A stretch of DNA of 64,000 nucleotides from Otatea glauca (taxonomy: Eukaryota; Streptophyta; Magnoliopsida; Poales; Poaceae), in contig CM070725.1 of assembly GCA_036346275.1 (NCBI GenBank), positions 36,766,104 through 36,830,103 of the forward strand, in the 5' to 3' direction. Each line of letters begins with the position of its first letter. Position 1 is the stretch's first letter. The translations under genes were made by a program, and so were the position numbers. Of this stretch, positions 44,120-55,915 are shown piece after piece. The notes below the pieces were generated by a model. It was not told the DNA's origin, searched no databases, and saw nothing but the letters and a program-made list of their open reading frames with translations.

Positions 44120-44664
44120 CTCCATCCGTCCAATCTTATAGGGCGTATTTTCTTTTAACACATAGACTAAAGATATATTAAAATTACTAGGCTACCCCTA
44201 ATTGTTTTCTCTAACCACTATATTCAATACATGTATGTAGAGAATATCAAGTAAATCTGAATACTCTCTTCGTTCAGAAATACAAGGCGTATTTTAACTT
44301 TGCATAAGGATTAAAGTTGGTGTAAAATTGAGAAATGTATGAGTGAAAATAACTTAGATACTCCTACTTAATTGTCTTGGAAGAAGAGATAATAGTTTGT
44401 GTGTGGTGGTAATAAATAAATGCATATAGTTGAGAAATAATAAATAGAGGTATAGTAGAAAAAATAACATTAAAACTACATAGAAACCTTATATTTTTAA
44501 ATAAAATCATTTAAATTATAGGACTTATATTTCTAAACGGATGGAGTATTTATTATGAGTATAAAGTAAATATCACACTAATTTATACTAGAATATAAAA
44601 TATATCCTATATTTACAAATAAAATCGATCAAAACATATGTTCTATGAATTTAGACCGAGGGAG
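44120..44664. mobile_element. Stowaway MITE interrupted by a second Stowaway MITE
   Basis: The outer element has ends CTCCATCCGTCC and AGACCGAGGGAG with TA on each side (44118-44119, 44665-44666). Removing the inner element leaves about 260 bases. The left half matches the fragment at 15780-15937. Stowaway elements are moved by Tc1/mariner transposases and insert at TA. Confidence 0.8.
44264..44546. mobile_element. Inner Stowaway-like MITE, 283 bp
   Basis: The ends are CTCTCTTCGTTCAGAAATA and TATTTCTAAACGGATGGAG, a long imperfect inverted repeat with TA on both sides (44262-44263, 44547-44548). It lies within the outer Stowaway, so it is the younger of the two. Confidence 0.78.
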
Positions 44665-44699
44665 TACTAAATATAAGCGGATAATTATCGTGCGATTGC

Positions 44700-47048
44700 T
44701 TTATCAGTAGTAGTGACAAACCGATAAGGCGAAACCATATCGGTAGTGATGAAATATAAGGCGAAAATTCAGACTTTTGCATGATTTTTGGCTGATTTGT
44801 AATTTTTGTATCTCCAAATCAAATGATAATTTGAGGAGTCCATTATAATGAAATTAGATCCTCAATAGTTGGTCTATTGTACCAAATTTTATCAGAATTT
44901 TTAGACCTATTTGAACAGTTTTTCAACTATCTTTTGAAGCCTAAATGAAATATCAAAATCTGAAAACCTGAAAATTTCAGTTTGTGAAATCTTTGTGTTT
45001 TTCATATCTTTTAATTGGATTCAAGTTGAAAAAAAACCTCCCGAAACAAAACTTGAGAAAGTTTAAATGAATTAGCTCTATGATTTATCTTAGAATCCTT
45101 TTGGAGCTTGTTTAATCAAGTTTTGTATGTTTAAAAGAGGCTCTCCTTTTTGGCTATGTCATGGTATCAAGTTGATCATGAATTGACATATAGTTTTAAT
45201 ATTTGAGAAAATGAGATTTTTTTAAAAACAAATGTCAATATTTTCCTCAAAAGTGGTATCCTCATGCAAATTGATTTTTATAAGCGGTATCTCTTTCAAA
45301 TAATATTATTAACAATCTTTTCATGTGGTATCAATTGAAAATTGAGCATTACAAGTGGTATTAATTTAAAATTGATATTTACAAGCTTTATATTTTCTTC
45401 AGTGGTATTATAAGTGATGCTCCTTTGAAACTTTCTACAAGTTGTTTCATGAAAATTGTAAGCTCATTTGGATGCTTTTCTAATTTAAGCGCTATTAGGC
45501 TCTCAAAGACTCCTTTTGTGGGTTTATTTGCAAATTGAAAAGCCTAATAAAATGAGGAGTTTATTTGAATGTGTTTCAAATAACTTTCTCGTGCTTAACT
45601 CAAACTATGGCCTCTTTTTATGTTGGTTTACTCTTTTGGACCATATAAAGAAGAAGTTTGCATAATTCTTGAATCTTATTGAAAATTCTTAATATTTACA
45701 AGTGATATTTTACTTAAGAATTCTTATGAACTTAAATAGGTCATATGTATTCATTTCAATCTCGTTATAACCTTATTTTGGAGAGATTCTTGCCAAACTC
45801 TCTTCTTCAAAATGGTAATTCTTTGCCAAGCTCTTCACTCTAAAGAGTCTCCTTTTTAGATTCGTTTTTCATTCTTGGTATTTAATGCCAAAAGGATGAG
45901 AATTTGTGGGAGCTTAAAACCTCATTTGGTTAAGAAGGAGTTTGTGGGAGCTTAATTTGGTTAAGGGGGAGAATTATTTGTTTAGAAATCTCTAATATGC
46001 ATTCTCATTTGTTAATGCATAAATTGCTCAAAGATATGCTACATGTTCAAATAGCTTAAATTATCTCAATATGATGATTTTCATCCAAATGTGGTTATTA
46101 AGCTTGGATTTGTCATCAATCACCAAAAAGGGAGAGATTGAAAGTACAAGCTCTATTAATTTGGTTTTGGTGTTAATGACAAATCTAATATTGAGACTAA
46201 CTCTTTTGATAATCATAATATTGATTAGTCTCAATTGTTAATTAATGACAATCCTTTTATGAGAGCAACTCTTTTGTTGAGCTTAACTCTTTTTAGTCTC
46301 TTTTGGATGAAAAAGATGGAAATATCAAAAGTATGCATTCGAGTTCATATTATCATATTTTGTTGCATTCTTTGATGTCAAATATGTTATGATTTTATCG
46401 ATAAATCTAAATGTGAGACTAACGTGTTTATTGAGTATATTTTTGAATAGTCTCATGAAAAAGAAAAATGAAAATCCAAAAGATATGTATCCAATGCAAC
46501 TTTATTATTTTTAGATACAGTCCTTAGATTCAAGAAAAAGGGTGAACTCCACCATTGTTTTAACCTTAATATGTGCATTTTGTTTCCAACTCCGTATATA
46601 CATGAATGCACACATTTAGGGGAGTTCATGCTTAATCTTGAAGTTTCAATAGTATTGATCTAATCCATCTTTCTATATTAAGGATCATTACTTTGAAATA
46701 ACCATTTGAGTATATTTAACTTGTGTAGTTGTAGTATACTCATGGTAATATAAGATAAACTCCAAAGCAATCAAAAATTGAATATATGCATATTGATTCA
46801 AGTTCAATTAATTGCATGCACACATCTAACGGAGTTTAGCCTATAATTAATGGTCTTAAGAGTATTGATCCCTTTCCACCACTCCATATAAATTGGATCA
46901 TTACTTTTATATTTCATCGAATTGAGTATATGGAACTTGTGTAGTTAATATATACTCACGACAATTTAAATCCAATTTAAATTGTGTTCGATTGCCATTC
47001 AATCAACAAAGAACTAGTCATGTGTAGATGGTTTACTTTGTTTATTTG
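44700..47048 (+). mobile_element. S2: degraded Sirevirus-type 3' region
   Basis: AT-rich non-coding DNA with plus-strand polypurine tracts at about 45963-45972 (TTAAGGGGGAGAATT) and 46125-46138 (CCAAAAAGGGAGAGAT). The second is followed by TGAAAGTACAAG, which looks like the start of a copia LTR. Within the following sequence a unit of about 210 bases is duplicated (phrases GCACACAT, GAGTT, AGTATTGATC and ACTTGTGTAGTTGTA at 46610-46745 and 46825-46960). G2 interrupts at 47049. The sequence resumes at 59085-59400, which is clearly LTR of the S3 family. Exact LTR limits are uncertain. Confidence 0.5.
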
Positions 47049-50000
47049 TGTAACATCCCAAAATTCGCATAAATATTATTTTATTGTCATTTGTGCATTT
47101 TATGATTTTTTAGGAATTTATTTGGATTTTTCTGGATTTATTTGAATTAATTTTAAATTAAGTATATTGGTCCTTTGTACAAAACTATTTAAATTTATGA
47201 AAAGTTGAAAAAACATTTTGCCAAAAATATTTTATCTAAGTTCAGGATATCTCAAAGTATTTTTGAGAATTTTCTTGGAATTTTCCTGATTATTTTATTG
47301 CCTGAAACAAATCAAATGATTTTCTGTAATTATTTTAAATGAAAAACCCTTTAAAAATCTCGTGAACAGTATCGGGCCAGCCCGCGAATTGTGCGGCCCA
47401 AGTCAGCCCGCGCGGCCCGTTAGTCGCCGAAACCCTAACCCTAATCTGCCGACCGTTGGATTGAGATCCAACGACCCCGCTTTCGCCACGTCGCCTGTCG
47501 CCTGCAGCCGTCGGATGAAGGCCGCGTGGACGCTCCGGATGAAGCCGCGTCACCTCTCCGTATCGCCGCCGGAGTCCGTCGCCGCCACGACAACCGACTC
47601 CGATTTCCGCGCTGCGCACGCCTCCCCGTGCGCCTATTTAAAGCGCCGACGTGGGCGCTGAAATCCCCACCTCGTGCCGCATGTTTTCCGCAACTCCCGA
47701 GTCCTGTGCCGCCGTCGTTTGTGCGTGACAGCTCGTCGGAGTTGAAGGAGGTGGCCGCTGCGGTTTTTGCCCAAGAACGCCGCCGTTTCGCCGTCTCCGC
47801 CGTTCCAAGAGCCAAATCCAAGACCCCCGCACCACGCCGCATCGGGTCCGTGAAGCAGTGTCGCCGTTTCATTGCCGTTGCGCCGTCGTTGGAGTCTTCG
47901 TCTCCATGTCCGGCGAAGAAGCGCCGCCATGCCGCCATCGCTGTGTTAAAGCTTCGGGAGCCGTTAGATCTTCAGCGAAGGGTGAAGATCGTGCCACGTC
48001 GTCGCGTAAATAGTGAACCCCTCCGGTAAGCGTTAGCCGTTAGATCAGAGTGGATGGTCGGGATCTAGCCACGTAGCTTTAGATCGGTAGCCGTCGGATG
48101 CGTTCTGTACGGTAGATTTCGCGCCGCAGGGAGGGGCCAATCGGGTGCGGGCGCGTGTCGGCTCGCTCTGCGAAGCGTCGTGGACCGTGTCTATGGTGGA
48201 CCAGAGGCAGTCCTGTGGACCGAGTCTATGCACTGAGACACGCGTCACGTTCTGGTTGGTTCGAGATCTTCGCTGACGTCATGCTTGCGTCATAATTGCG
48301 TTTTCAATTGGAAAATAATCCGATGGGAAATTCTGCGATGCTGACGTCATCATGAGGTCACGCTGACATCATAAATCGGTTTTTCAGATTAAAAATAATT
48401 CGGTTAATTCTGATTTTCTAATTTCTGTAATATCAGTATTTATTCAAATTTCAAAAGGCTATAACTTTTGCATCTTAACTCGGATTTGAGTGATTCAAAT
48501 TTCTAAAAATTTGTAAAATTGAGATATATTTAATGGTGAATTTTAATTGATTTTTGGAGTTCAATTGCTCACTATTTTGGTATTTATTTGCTTTTCTCCT
48601 TGGTACGCGTAGACGTTGAATTGTGCGACACTTCGGAGGAAGATCCAGCAACTCAAGAGCAAGCTCCAGATCAAGATCAGGACCTATTCCAAGGCAAGTT
48701 GTGCTTGATCATGTTGAACCCATGTTTGTAAAATTTGCTTTAATTGTTTTACCCTATTGCATATTATTTCAAGTATATAGTTGTTTCAAATTAAATTGGG
48801 CTTAGCTATTATACCAAATTGATCTATACCCTACCTTGTCATCATATGCCATGATCTATTGTCACCCTAGTTTGGTTCAATATAGTTGGTTAGTAACGAT
48901 AATCAACATGGGATGGTTAGACCGTATTAGTTGCTTAGCCATGCCACGTCATCACATGTGTTGGAATCATTAATAATTAATCTTGATTAATGGAATATGG
49001 AACAATGTTATGAACTTGTGTGTCATGTGGGATCACACGATGAGATTGAGTTGTTTGTGGCGAGTCATGCCACGCAAGCGATGTTGAATTGTTCATGGCA
49101 CGTGGTGCTTGGTAATCAACTTGGGTGATATTCATTTAGATTGGGGCAAGTGACAAGGGCGAGTATGCCAAGGTGGGCCCGATGGGCGAGGGTATGTGGA
49201 TGTCTTGCCCTGATCACTCTAAGGACTTAACCTTGCAAGCCTTTGACTGAGTCAATCATGCAACCACATGTGCGGTATGGGCCACCTAGTGATTAATTTG
49301 CAATGTCTTAACTTTGGTACTATCTTGGTCGTGTGAGTTCCCGAGTTATGGAGTAATTCACATGGCGCAAGAGGGGGCCGTGGATGTGGTAACCAGTCCC
49401 ACCAGTGTTGAAACCTTAGCGGGTGAGTGCCGGTTAAGCCAGCATGAATGTAAAGGCTTTGTTATAATCACTCGCCTTGGTGGTGTTTGGTTGTATCGCG
49501 TGGGTAAAGTGCATAACCTCTGCAGAGTGTGAAACTATTCGGATAGCCGTGCTCATGAATTGAGCAATGCTCGGGAATTACAGTTAAGGGTTAGCTCAAT
49601 TAAATGGACAACTTGGTTGGGATGGCGGAATGCCATGTGGAAATGGAATTTGACTTAGGTTTGGAAACTTGGTTTACTTCAGAAATGCTGAATCTATCTA
49701 TTATTGTTATTTGTTTTACAGTCTTTATAATCTATTTATTGTATTTGTTCATAAATGCTGCTTATTGCAAAATAGCCATGATAGCCTATCCATTGGAATA
49801 AGCCTTGCATATAGTTACATAGAACTGCATTCTGTGCACAACTTGTTGAGTGCTTTAAGTACTCACCCTTGCCAACACCAATAATCAACAGTCGAAGAAT
49901 CTACACCTGTGTTGGAGGAGTTCCAAGAGGACGCGAGTCATTACGGTATGAGCCTTGTTGGTTGCTGTGGTGAACCGATGAGCTATCTACGTTTTTACTT

Positions 50001-50225
50001 TTATTTGCTTAATTCTTAGCTTATATTTCAGTCTTGCCTGCGTGGCTTAATAATGTAAGTTGGTCATAAGATCATACATTTAGCTATATCAATAAATGAA
50101 TTACTATTGCTTTTATCGTTGAGTATGATGTGATATGTACCAATGTTGAGTCGTGTGCACTAGCGTTGATCACAGGACTAGTGTGGTAAACACGGTGGGT
50201 TCAATCGATGGATTCGGGTCCTTCA
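47049..50225 (+). repeat. G2 5' LTR (3177 bp)
   Basis: It starts TGTAACATCCC and ends GGGTCCTTCA. It holds the GC-rich promoter and leader block (about 47350-48250) with TATA box 47634-47643, followed by AT-rich U5-like sequence. The frames in the GC block on both strands also occur in the 3' LTR only because the LTRs are copies; none looks like a protein. Confidence 0.92.
47634..47643 (+). promoter_or_regulatory. TATA box of G2 5' LTR
   Basis: CTATTTAAAG flanked by GC-rich sequence, conserved in position across all five LTRs of this family in the window. Confidence 0.6.
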
Positions 50226-50229
50226 GAGG

Positions 50230-50240
50230 TGGTATCGAGC
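50230..50240 (+). promoter_or_regulatory. G2 primer-binding site (initiator Met tRNA type, imperfect)
   Basis: TGGTATCGAGC four bases after the 5' LTR. It lacks one base of the standard TGGTATCAGAGC; the missing base is within CAG, as in G1. Confidence 0.75.
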
Positions 50241-50401
50241 ATCTTGACCGTAGGTCTTGGCCTAGATAGTATGGAGAAGTCCGGGTTGTGTCCAAAACTA
50301 TTTTCTAAAGGAAAATTTTAAATTTGACTAATAACACACTCTTGACTCATCCCATTCTCTACTTCTGCCTTGCTGAATTTACTGTTTCTTCTTTGGTCCG
50401 G

Positions 50402-51137
50402 ATGGAGATCTTATTCAAAGTTCTTGTGGAGCGGATGCGATCGTTCAGACCTTTGAGGAGTCGCAGTGGCTACGCCATGGAGCCGTGGAGGGTTCTTGAG
50501 GCGCTTGGAGGATTCTATCGTCCGCTTTACCGAGGAGGCGGTGGTCGATTAATGGTGTGCACCGAGGATTTGTTTGCAAGTTGATTATTTACGCCGGGAG
50601 AATGATGAAGCTAGCAGCCGATCGGCATTTACGCAAGGAGGTTCTCGTCACGAGGTTGCGATTCGGAGGTTGCCCGACTTGCTCTTCGCCGTGTTCGCCG
50701 CGACTACGCCGACGAGCTTCACGACTCGATGTTCGACTTCACCCCGATGTGCAAGCATGCCGACGCCAGCGGATCGTGGGGAGCGAGTGTGCTCTGCGGA
50801 CATCTTGCTTGAGTTCACCATCGCCGGGAGGATCACTTGAGGACACTGCGCAGAGCTAGAGGCGATGTACGGGGCCGAGGGTGGCTGAGCGAGAGCTTCA
50901 GAAGACTCGTGATGCCGCAGCCAAAGTCATCAGTGAGCTAGAGGAGGCCTTGCAGGTAGCCGAGGAGCTAGCGGACCAGGTCGTTCAGGAGCCAGACGAG
51001 GTCGTCGAAGAAGAAGAAGACCCGGAGGAGCGTGAGTGGGAGCCTGAGGAGCCAGCAGAGGGTCACCAGGATAGGTTTGCTCCTATGCCAGTTCACCCGC
51101 CGGTGTATGCACCGGATCAGTCTCAGCCAGGGTAACT
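50402..51137 (+). pseudogene. G2 extra open reading frame between primer site and gag
   Basis: About 240 codons, split by frame changes, with the same order of features as in G1 (33330-32640). The first part has GVHRGFVCKLIIYA or, in the neighbouring frame, RRLEVFIVHF-like sequence; then VAIRRLPDLLFAVF, and the last part (50881-51135) reads MAERELQKTRDAAAKVISEL, followed by a strongly acidic stretch rich in Glu and ending VYAPDQSQPG. The helical middle and acidic tail are clear; the function is unknown. It ends about 290 bases before the gag ATG. Confidence 0.55.
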
Positions 51138-51425
51138 GGATGAGTGAGAGTCAGTCTTAGAGTTGTGTTGAGGCTCGAGTGTTGAGTCGCGTCTTTAAGC
51201 TAGTCTTTACCTTTTAGTCGACGTTAAGGTTTCGTGTTAGTTTGGTTCTTAATTATCTGCTGAGTGTGTAGTATGTGTTGCAAAGCCCTTAGGCAATGTA
51301 AGCAACCATACCAAGTATTAATAAAGATTGTCTAAGTTGGGTTTAACCTGTTTCCCCGCCTTAGAAACTCTTGCATCTTATCTATGCTACATCTATCTTT
51401 CCTAACCCAAGAAGCAATCAAGCAG

Positions 51426-52560
51426 ATGGTGAACACCCGCAGCAACAACGGAGCTTCAGGAAGTGGTCTGCGCTCAGGTAACAATCCCAACGAAGAAGTA
51501 CCACCGCAACAAGCACCGCCAGTGGATATGCAGAACTTGGGGGGCTTTTCTTGCCGCACAGACTTAATTGATGCAGACCATGATGCAACAGATGACTAAC
51601 ATGGCTGCAAATAAAAACAACCAAGTGAACCAGAACAACAATGGTGGGCCGCGGCGGTACTCCAAGCTGTCAGATTTTATGAGGACTCGGCCACCAACCT
51701 TTTCAGAAAATACTAATCCCTTGGAAGCCGATGACTGGCTTAGGACCGTCGAGAGGAAGCTTCATATCACTCAATGTGAGGGCAATGAGAGGGTGCTCTC
51801 GCCTCTCATCAATTGGAAGGAACATTGCACGAGTGGTGGGAAAACTTTTGTGCCGCGCACGAAGCCCCGCAGAGATCACCGGAATGAGTTTACTCTCGCT
51901 TTCGCCAATACCATGTTCGGAGGAATGATGGATCTCAAGAAAGAAGAGTTCGTGGCTCAAGCAAGGAGGCCACCGTGGCGAATATCCGAACAAGTTTACT
52001 CGGTTAGCTCGCTATGCCCCGAAGGCGTGCGATCGATAAAGCTAAGCGATCCCCGCTTCATGAAGGGACTAAATTCAGATTGCAAGTAGGGCTGATCACC
52101 CACAATTTTCCGGACTTTCGGAGTTGGTTAACAAGGCATTGATTACGGAGGACAAGCGCAAAGAGCTAGGTGAAAACCGGCGCTTGATGACTAATCGGTG
52201 GGCGTCCCAACCACTGCGTCGAGAATGTCACCGCAGCAGTTTACCAGATTCCAACCATCAGCTGTAAACAATGCATCAACTCCTGCACTCGCCACGCTAA
52301 TCGAACTTTCGACGCCTTGAGCAGGCGTAATGCACCGGAGGGAGTCGCATGCGCAATCAAGAGATGATATACATGCAATGAGCCAGGGCACTTCCCTAAT
52401 AGGTGTCCACAGAGAGGAGGCATCACGCCGATTCGCTTTAACACAGGAACAACACCGCCAAGGCACCGGCCGGGAGGAACTCGTGCGCCAGTCAAGCCGA
52501 GCAACCCCTCAATCAACAGTAGCGTGGTAGGATCAACCACATCGCGCAGATGGAGCTCGG
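51426..52560 (+). pseudogene. G2 gag
   Basis: It starts MVNTRSNNGASGSGLRS at 51426, with the Gln/Pro leader, then RTRPPTFSENTNPLEADDWL (51680-51740) and a core piece FTLAFANTMFGGMMDLKKEEF (51890-51950). A basic region follows. The nucleocapsid zinc knuckle is at about 52365-52410: CNEPGHFPNRC is visible, with the first Cys codon changed to a stop. At least four frame changes interrupt the gene. It would package the element RNA in virus-like particles in the cytoplasm. Confidence 0.82.
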
Positions 52561-52599
52561 GGCGCTACGGACGTCGTCTTTGGGTAAGTTTCGTTAACT

Positions 52600-53118
52600 C
52601 GATGCACCTTTCTGCTTTTTATTTGATTCTGGAGCTTCGTATTCGTTCGTTTCTCAAAGTTTTGCAACCAAGAGTGGATTTAAAGTAGTGAATCTTAAGA
52701 GTGTGCTGTTAGTCCAAGCCCCAGGATCTGAGCTTAGATCTAGCATTGGGTGCTTGGGAGTTAAGTTGCTTATGGATGGGATAGAATTTCTAGCGAACCT
52801 TATCTTGTTAGATGCTCAATCCCTAGATGTTATCCTTGGAATGGATTGGCTGTCCAAACATAAGGCTGTTTTGGATTGTGGCCGAAGGATCGTAGTAATC
52901 GAAGGCCCGGTGGCAAGAAGGTAGAATTTCAAGTGATCGCGATTCGTGATGAACAATTAGTGGTCAACAGTGCAAGCCATCGGCGTAGAGGAGGTGCCGT
53001 GAGTCGAGAATACCGGATGTGTTTCGGAAGATTTACCGTGGATGCCGCCAAACCGCGATATCGAGTTTGTTATCGAGTTAGCACCAGGGACAGCACCGGT
53101 ATCAAAATGACCATATCA
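52600..53118 (+). pseudogene. G2 aspartic protease and linker
   Basis: It would cut the polyprotein. The active-site triad is intact: LFDSGASYSF at about 52620-52650. Then, in the frame 52688-52924, come VNLKSVLLVQAPGSELRS, LLMDGIEFLANLILLDAQ and VILGMDWLSKHKAVLDC, the usual end of the retropepsin fold. The frame changes at 52910 and the linker to reverse transcriptase is scrambled. Confidence 0.85.
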
Positions 53119-53915
53119 GATGCCTACCGATGAGTTAGTGGAAATGAAGAAGCAGATTGAGGAACTGCAAGAGAAAGGTTTCATTAGACCAAGTTCATCA
53201 CCGTGGGGAGCACCGGTTTTGTTTTTTCGTAAGAAGGATGGGAGTCTTAGGATGTGTATCGACTACCAAGCACTCAATGAAGTAACGATCAAGAATAAGT
53301 ATCCATTGCCCAGGATCGACGATTTATTTGATCAATTAAGAGGAGCCGGAGTTTTCTCTAAAATAGATCTTCGTTCAGGATACCATCAGTTGAAGATTCG
53401 AGCGGAGGATGTGCCTAAGACTGCGTTTTCTACGCGATATGGACACTATGAATTCACAGTCATGTCATTTGGATTGACTAATGCCCCCGCATATTTCATG
53501 AACCTGATGAATAAAGTTTTCATGGAGTATTTGGATAAGCTTGTTGTGGTCTTTATAGACGATATTTTAGTTTTCTCGAAGACAGAGGAAGAGCATGCTG
53601 AACATTTAAGGATGGTTTTAGAGAGGCTGCGAGAACACCAGCTGTATGCTAAGTTTAGCAAGTGTGATTTTTGGAAGGAGAAGGTTGAATTTCTTGGTCA
53701 TGTAATGACTGCTAAAGGAGTTGCAGTTGACCCAAGCAAAGTGGATGTTGTCTTTGCATTAGGAGCAACCAAGTCATTACTCAGATTCGTAGTTTTCTGG
53801 GAATGACGGGATATTACCGTTGGTTCATAGAAGGATTCTCCACAATTGCTAAACCCCTTACGCAGTTGTTGAAGAAAGAAAAGAAGTTTGCATGGACGCC
53901 AGAGTGAGAGAAAAG
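53109..53915 (+). pseudogene. G2 reverse transcriptase
   Basis: The open frame 53120-53806 covers fingers and palm: EKGFIRPSSSPWGAPVLFF, RMCIDYQALNEVTIKNKYPL, FSKIDLRSGYHQL, FGLTNAPAYFMNLMN and VVVFIDDILVFS with the catalytic Asp pair, then the thumb EFLGHVMTAKGV. Near 53750-53780 the frame is lost by small changes beside a CAG site; the thumb end SFLGMTGYYR is read in another frame to about 53880. One stop replaces a Cys/Glu segment at 53905. This is the best preserved reverse transcriptase in the window. Confidence 0.92.
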
Positions 53916-53919
53916 TTTT

Positions 53920-54825
53920 ATGGAACTGAAGAAGCGTTTGACGATCGCCCCCGTATTAGTGTTGCCGGACGTGCAGAATGGATTTGATATTTATTGTGAT
54001 GCCTCAAAGCAAGGCCTGGGGTGCGTGTTAATGCAGAATGGCAAAGTTGTTGCTTATGCGTCAAGGCAGTTGAGACCGCATGAAGCAAATTATCCTACGC
54101 ATGATTTGGAATTAGCTGCCGTAGTGCATGCTTTGAAGATATGGCGTCATTATCTCATAGGAAATAGATGTGAGATATATACTGACCATAAGAGCCTGAA
54201 ATACATATTCACTCAAGCAGATCTTAATATGAGACAACGAAGGTGGCTAGAGTTAATTAAGGATTATAATGTGGGAATTCATTACCACCCTGGAAAAGCT
54301 AATGTGGTAGCCGATGCTCTAAGTCGAAAGAGCCATAGTGCAAAAGCGCTGTTAATGGATGACCAACCAGAGCTATGTAAAGAATTTCAGAAGTTAAAGC
54401 TGGAAGTCGTTCCTCAAGGAAGTGTAGCTGCACTGGAAGTAAAGCCAACACTGGAGGATCAGATTAGAGAAGGCCAAAAAGATGATGAGAAAATCACTAA
54501 GATCAAGTCCAAGAAAGACGAAGGCCTAGCAGTGGATTTCACTCTAGATGAGCAAGGAACCATGTTCTTCAAAGGCCGAATCTGTGTACCAGACAAAAAG
54601 GAGCTGAAGCAACTGATTCTTGAGGAAGCTCACGATTCTAAGTACTCGATTCATCCAGAAAGTGCAAAAATGTATCAAGATTTGAGGGAGAGATTTTGGT
54701 GGCCTAATATGAAGCGTGAGGTGGCTGAGCATGTTGCTCTATGCGATGTATGTCAGAGAGTAAAAGCCATGCATCAAAGACCAGCTGGTTTGCTACAACC
54801 GTTGAAAATTCCTGAATGGAAGTGA
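53920..54825 (+). CDS. G2 RNase H plus integrase zinc finger (open frame of the polyprotein)
   Basis: A 301-codon open segment of pol. RNase H landmarks: IYCDASKQGLGCVLMQNG, YASRQLRPHEANYPTHDLEL, LKIWRHYLIGNRCEIYTDHK and KANVVADALSRK. After a spacer rich in Lys/Glu comes the integrase HHCC finger: the His pair in EAHDSKYSIHP and the Cys pair in ALCDVCQRVK, then GLLQPLKIPEWK. It ends at TGA where a Trp codon (TGG) is expected; 12 bases later the same frame continues in the integrase core, so this is one point change. Confidence 0.9.
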   Translation: MELKKRLTIAPVLVLPDVQNGFDIYCDASKQGLGCVLMQNGKVVAYASRQLRPHEANYPTHDLELAAVVHALKIWRHYLIGNRCEIYTDHKSLKYIFTQADLNMRQRRWLELIKDYNVGIHYHPGKANVVADALSRKSHSAKALLMDDQPELCKEFQKLKLEVVPQGSVAALEVKPTLEDQIREGQKDDEKITKIKSKKDEGLAVDFTLDEQGTMFFKGRICVPDKKELKQLILEEAHDSKYSIHPESAKMYQDLRERFWWPNMKREVAEHVALCDVCQRVKAMHQRPAGLLQPLKIPEWK

Positions 54826-55114
54826 GGGGAAATTGGTATGGACTTTATCACTGCTTTACCTAAGACTCAGAGAGGTTATGATTCAATTTGGGTTATTGTG
54901 GATCGGTTGACCAAGGTCGCTCATTTTATCCCGGTAAAGACCACCTACATAGGAGATCGTTTAGCAGAGCTGTACATGTCAAGGATTGTATGTTTGTATG
55001 GAGTGCCCAAAAAGATTGTGTCAGACAGAGGTACCCAATTTACCTCAAGATTTTGAAACAAGTTGCATGAAGCAATGGGAACTACTTTGAATTTGATCTG
55101 ACATATCACCCAGC
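54826..55114 (+). pseudogene. G2 integrase catalytic core, first part
   Basis: The frame 54838-55056 reads MDFITALPKTQRGYDSIWVI with the first catalytic Asp, VDRLTKVAHFIPVKTTY, and VSDRGTQFTSRF with the second. After 55056 the frame breaks: the stretch 55057-55130, which in this family is the most conserved part before the catalytic Glu, is altered at each expected CAG/CTG while neighbouring bases match G1. The catalytic Glu lies in the next frame near 55150 (ILEDMLRAC). Confidence 0.88.
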
Positions 55115-55875
55115 ATGGATGGCGGTGAAAGAGTAAATCAGATTTTAGAAGATATGTTGAGAGCTTGTGCTTTAGCTTATGCTACATCTTGGGATAAATG
55201 TCTACCATATGCAGAATTCAGTTACATTAATAGTTATCAAGCTAGCTTACAGATGTCACCGTTTGAGGCATTGTATGGACGTGCCTGTCGTACTCCGTTA
55301 AATTGGAATGAGACGGGAGAGCGTTTGGTGTTTGGGCCAGATATTCTCGAGGAAGCAGAAAATCAAGTTGCGATGATCCGAGAGAGGTTGAAGATAGCGC
55401 AGTCAAGGCAAAAGAGCTACGCTGACAACCGACGCCGAGATTTGAGTTTCGAGCCAGAGGATTATGTGTATCTCAGGGTTACCCCTCTTAAGGGTGTTAA
55501 AAGGTTTCACGTGAAAGGGAAGCTTGCACCAAGATATGTTGGTCCGTTCAAAATTTTAAGCCGTCGAGGAGAGGTAGCTTATCAGTTGGAATTGCCTCAG
55601 TCTTTGGCAGGAGTGCACGACGTGTTTCATGTGTCACAACTTAAGACATGTCTCAGAGTACCAACAGAACAAACCCCGTTGGATGCAATAGAACTACAGG
55701 AAGATTTGACTTACAAGGAGCAGCCAATCAGATTTTTGAATGTTATGGAGCGCAAGACTAGAAGCAAGTCTATTCGCTTTTGCAGAGTTCAGTGAAGCAA
55801 TCATTCTGAAAGCGAAGCAACCTGGGAGCGTGAAGAAGATTTGAAGTCAGAGTTTCCAAACCTATTCTCTAGTTA
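55115..55875 (+). pseudogene. G2 integrase C-terminal part and chromodomain
   Basis: The frame 55115-55795 reads VNQILEDMLRACALAYATSW (catalytic Glu), FEALYGRACRTPLNW, the linker helix, RVTPLKGVKRFHVKGKLAPR and YVGPFKILSRRGEVAYQLEL (GPY/F module), then VFHVSQLKTCLRVP. The chromodomain starts near FLNVMERKTRSKSIRFCRVQ; a TGA replaces Trp, then the frame continues SNHSESEATWEREEDLKSEF to its end near 55875. Apart from that one stop the chromodomain is complete. It would steer integration to heterochromatin marks. Confidence 0.9.
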
Positions 55876-55904
55876 GCCCTGAATCTCGGGGTCGAGATTT
55901 TGTT

Positions 55905-55915
55905 AAGGGGAGGTT
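55905..55915 (+). promoter_or_regulatory. G2 polypurine tract
   Basis: AAGGGGAGGTT directly before the 3' LTR start TGTAACATCCC. Confidence 0.85.

Noticed and set aside
47335..48248. Open frames of up to 167 codons on both strands in the G2 LTRs (also 56201-57100)
   Set aside because: The similarity between the two places is only LTR duplication; the frames differ between LTRs and resemble no protein.
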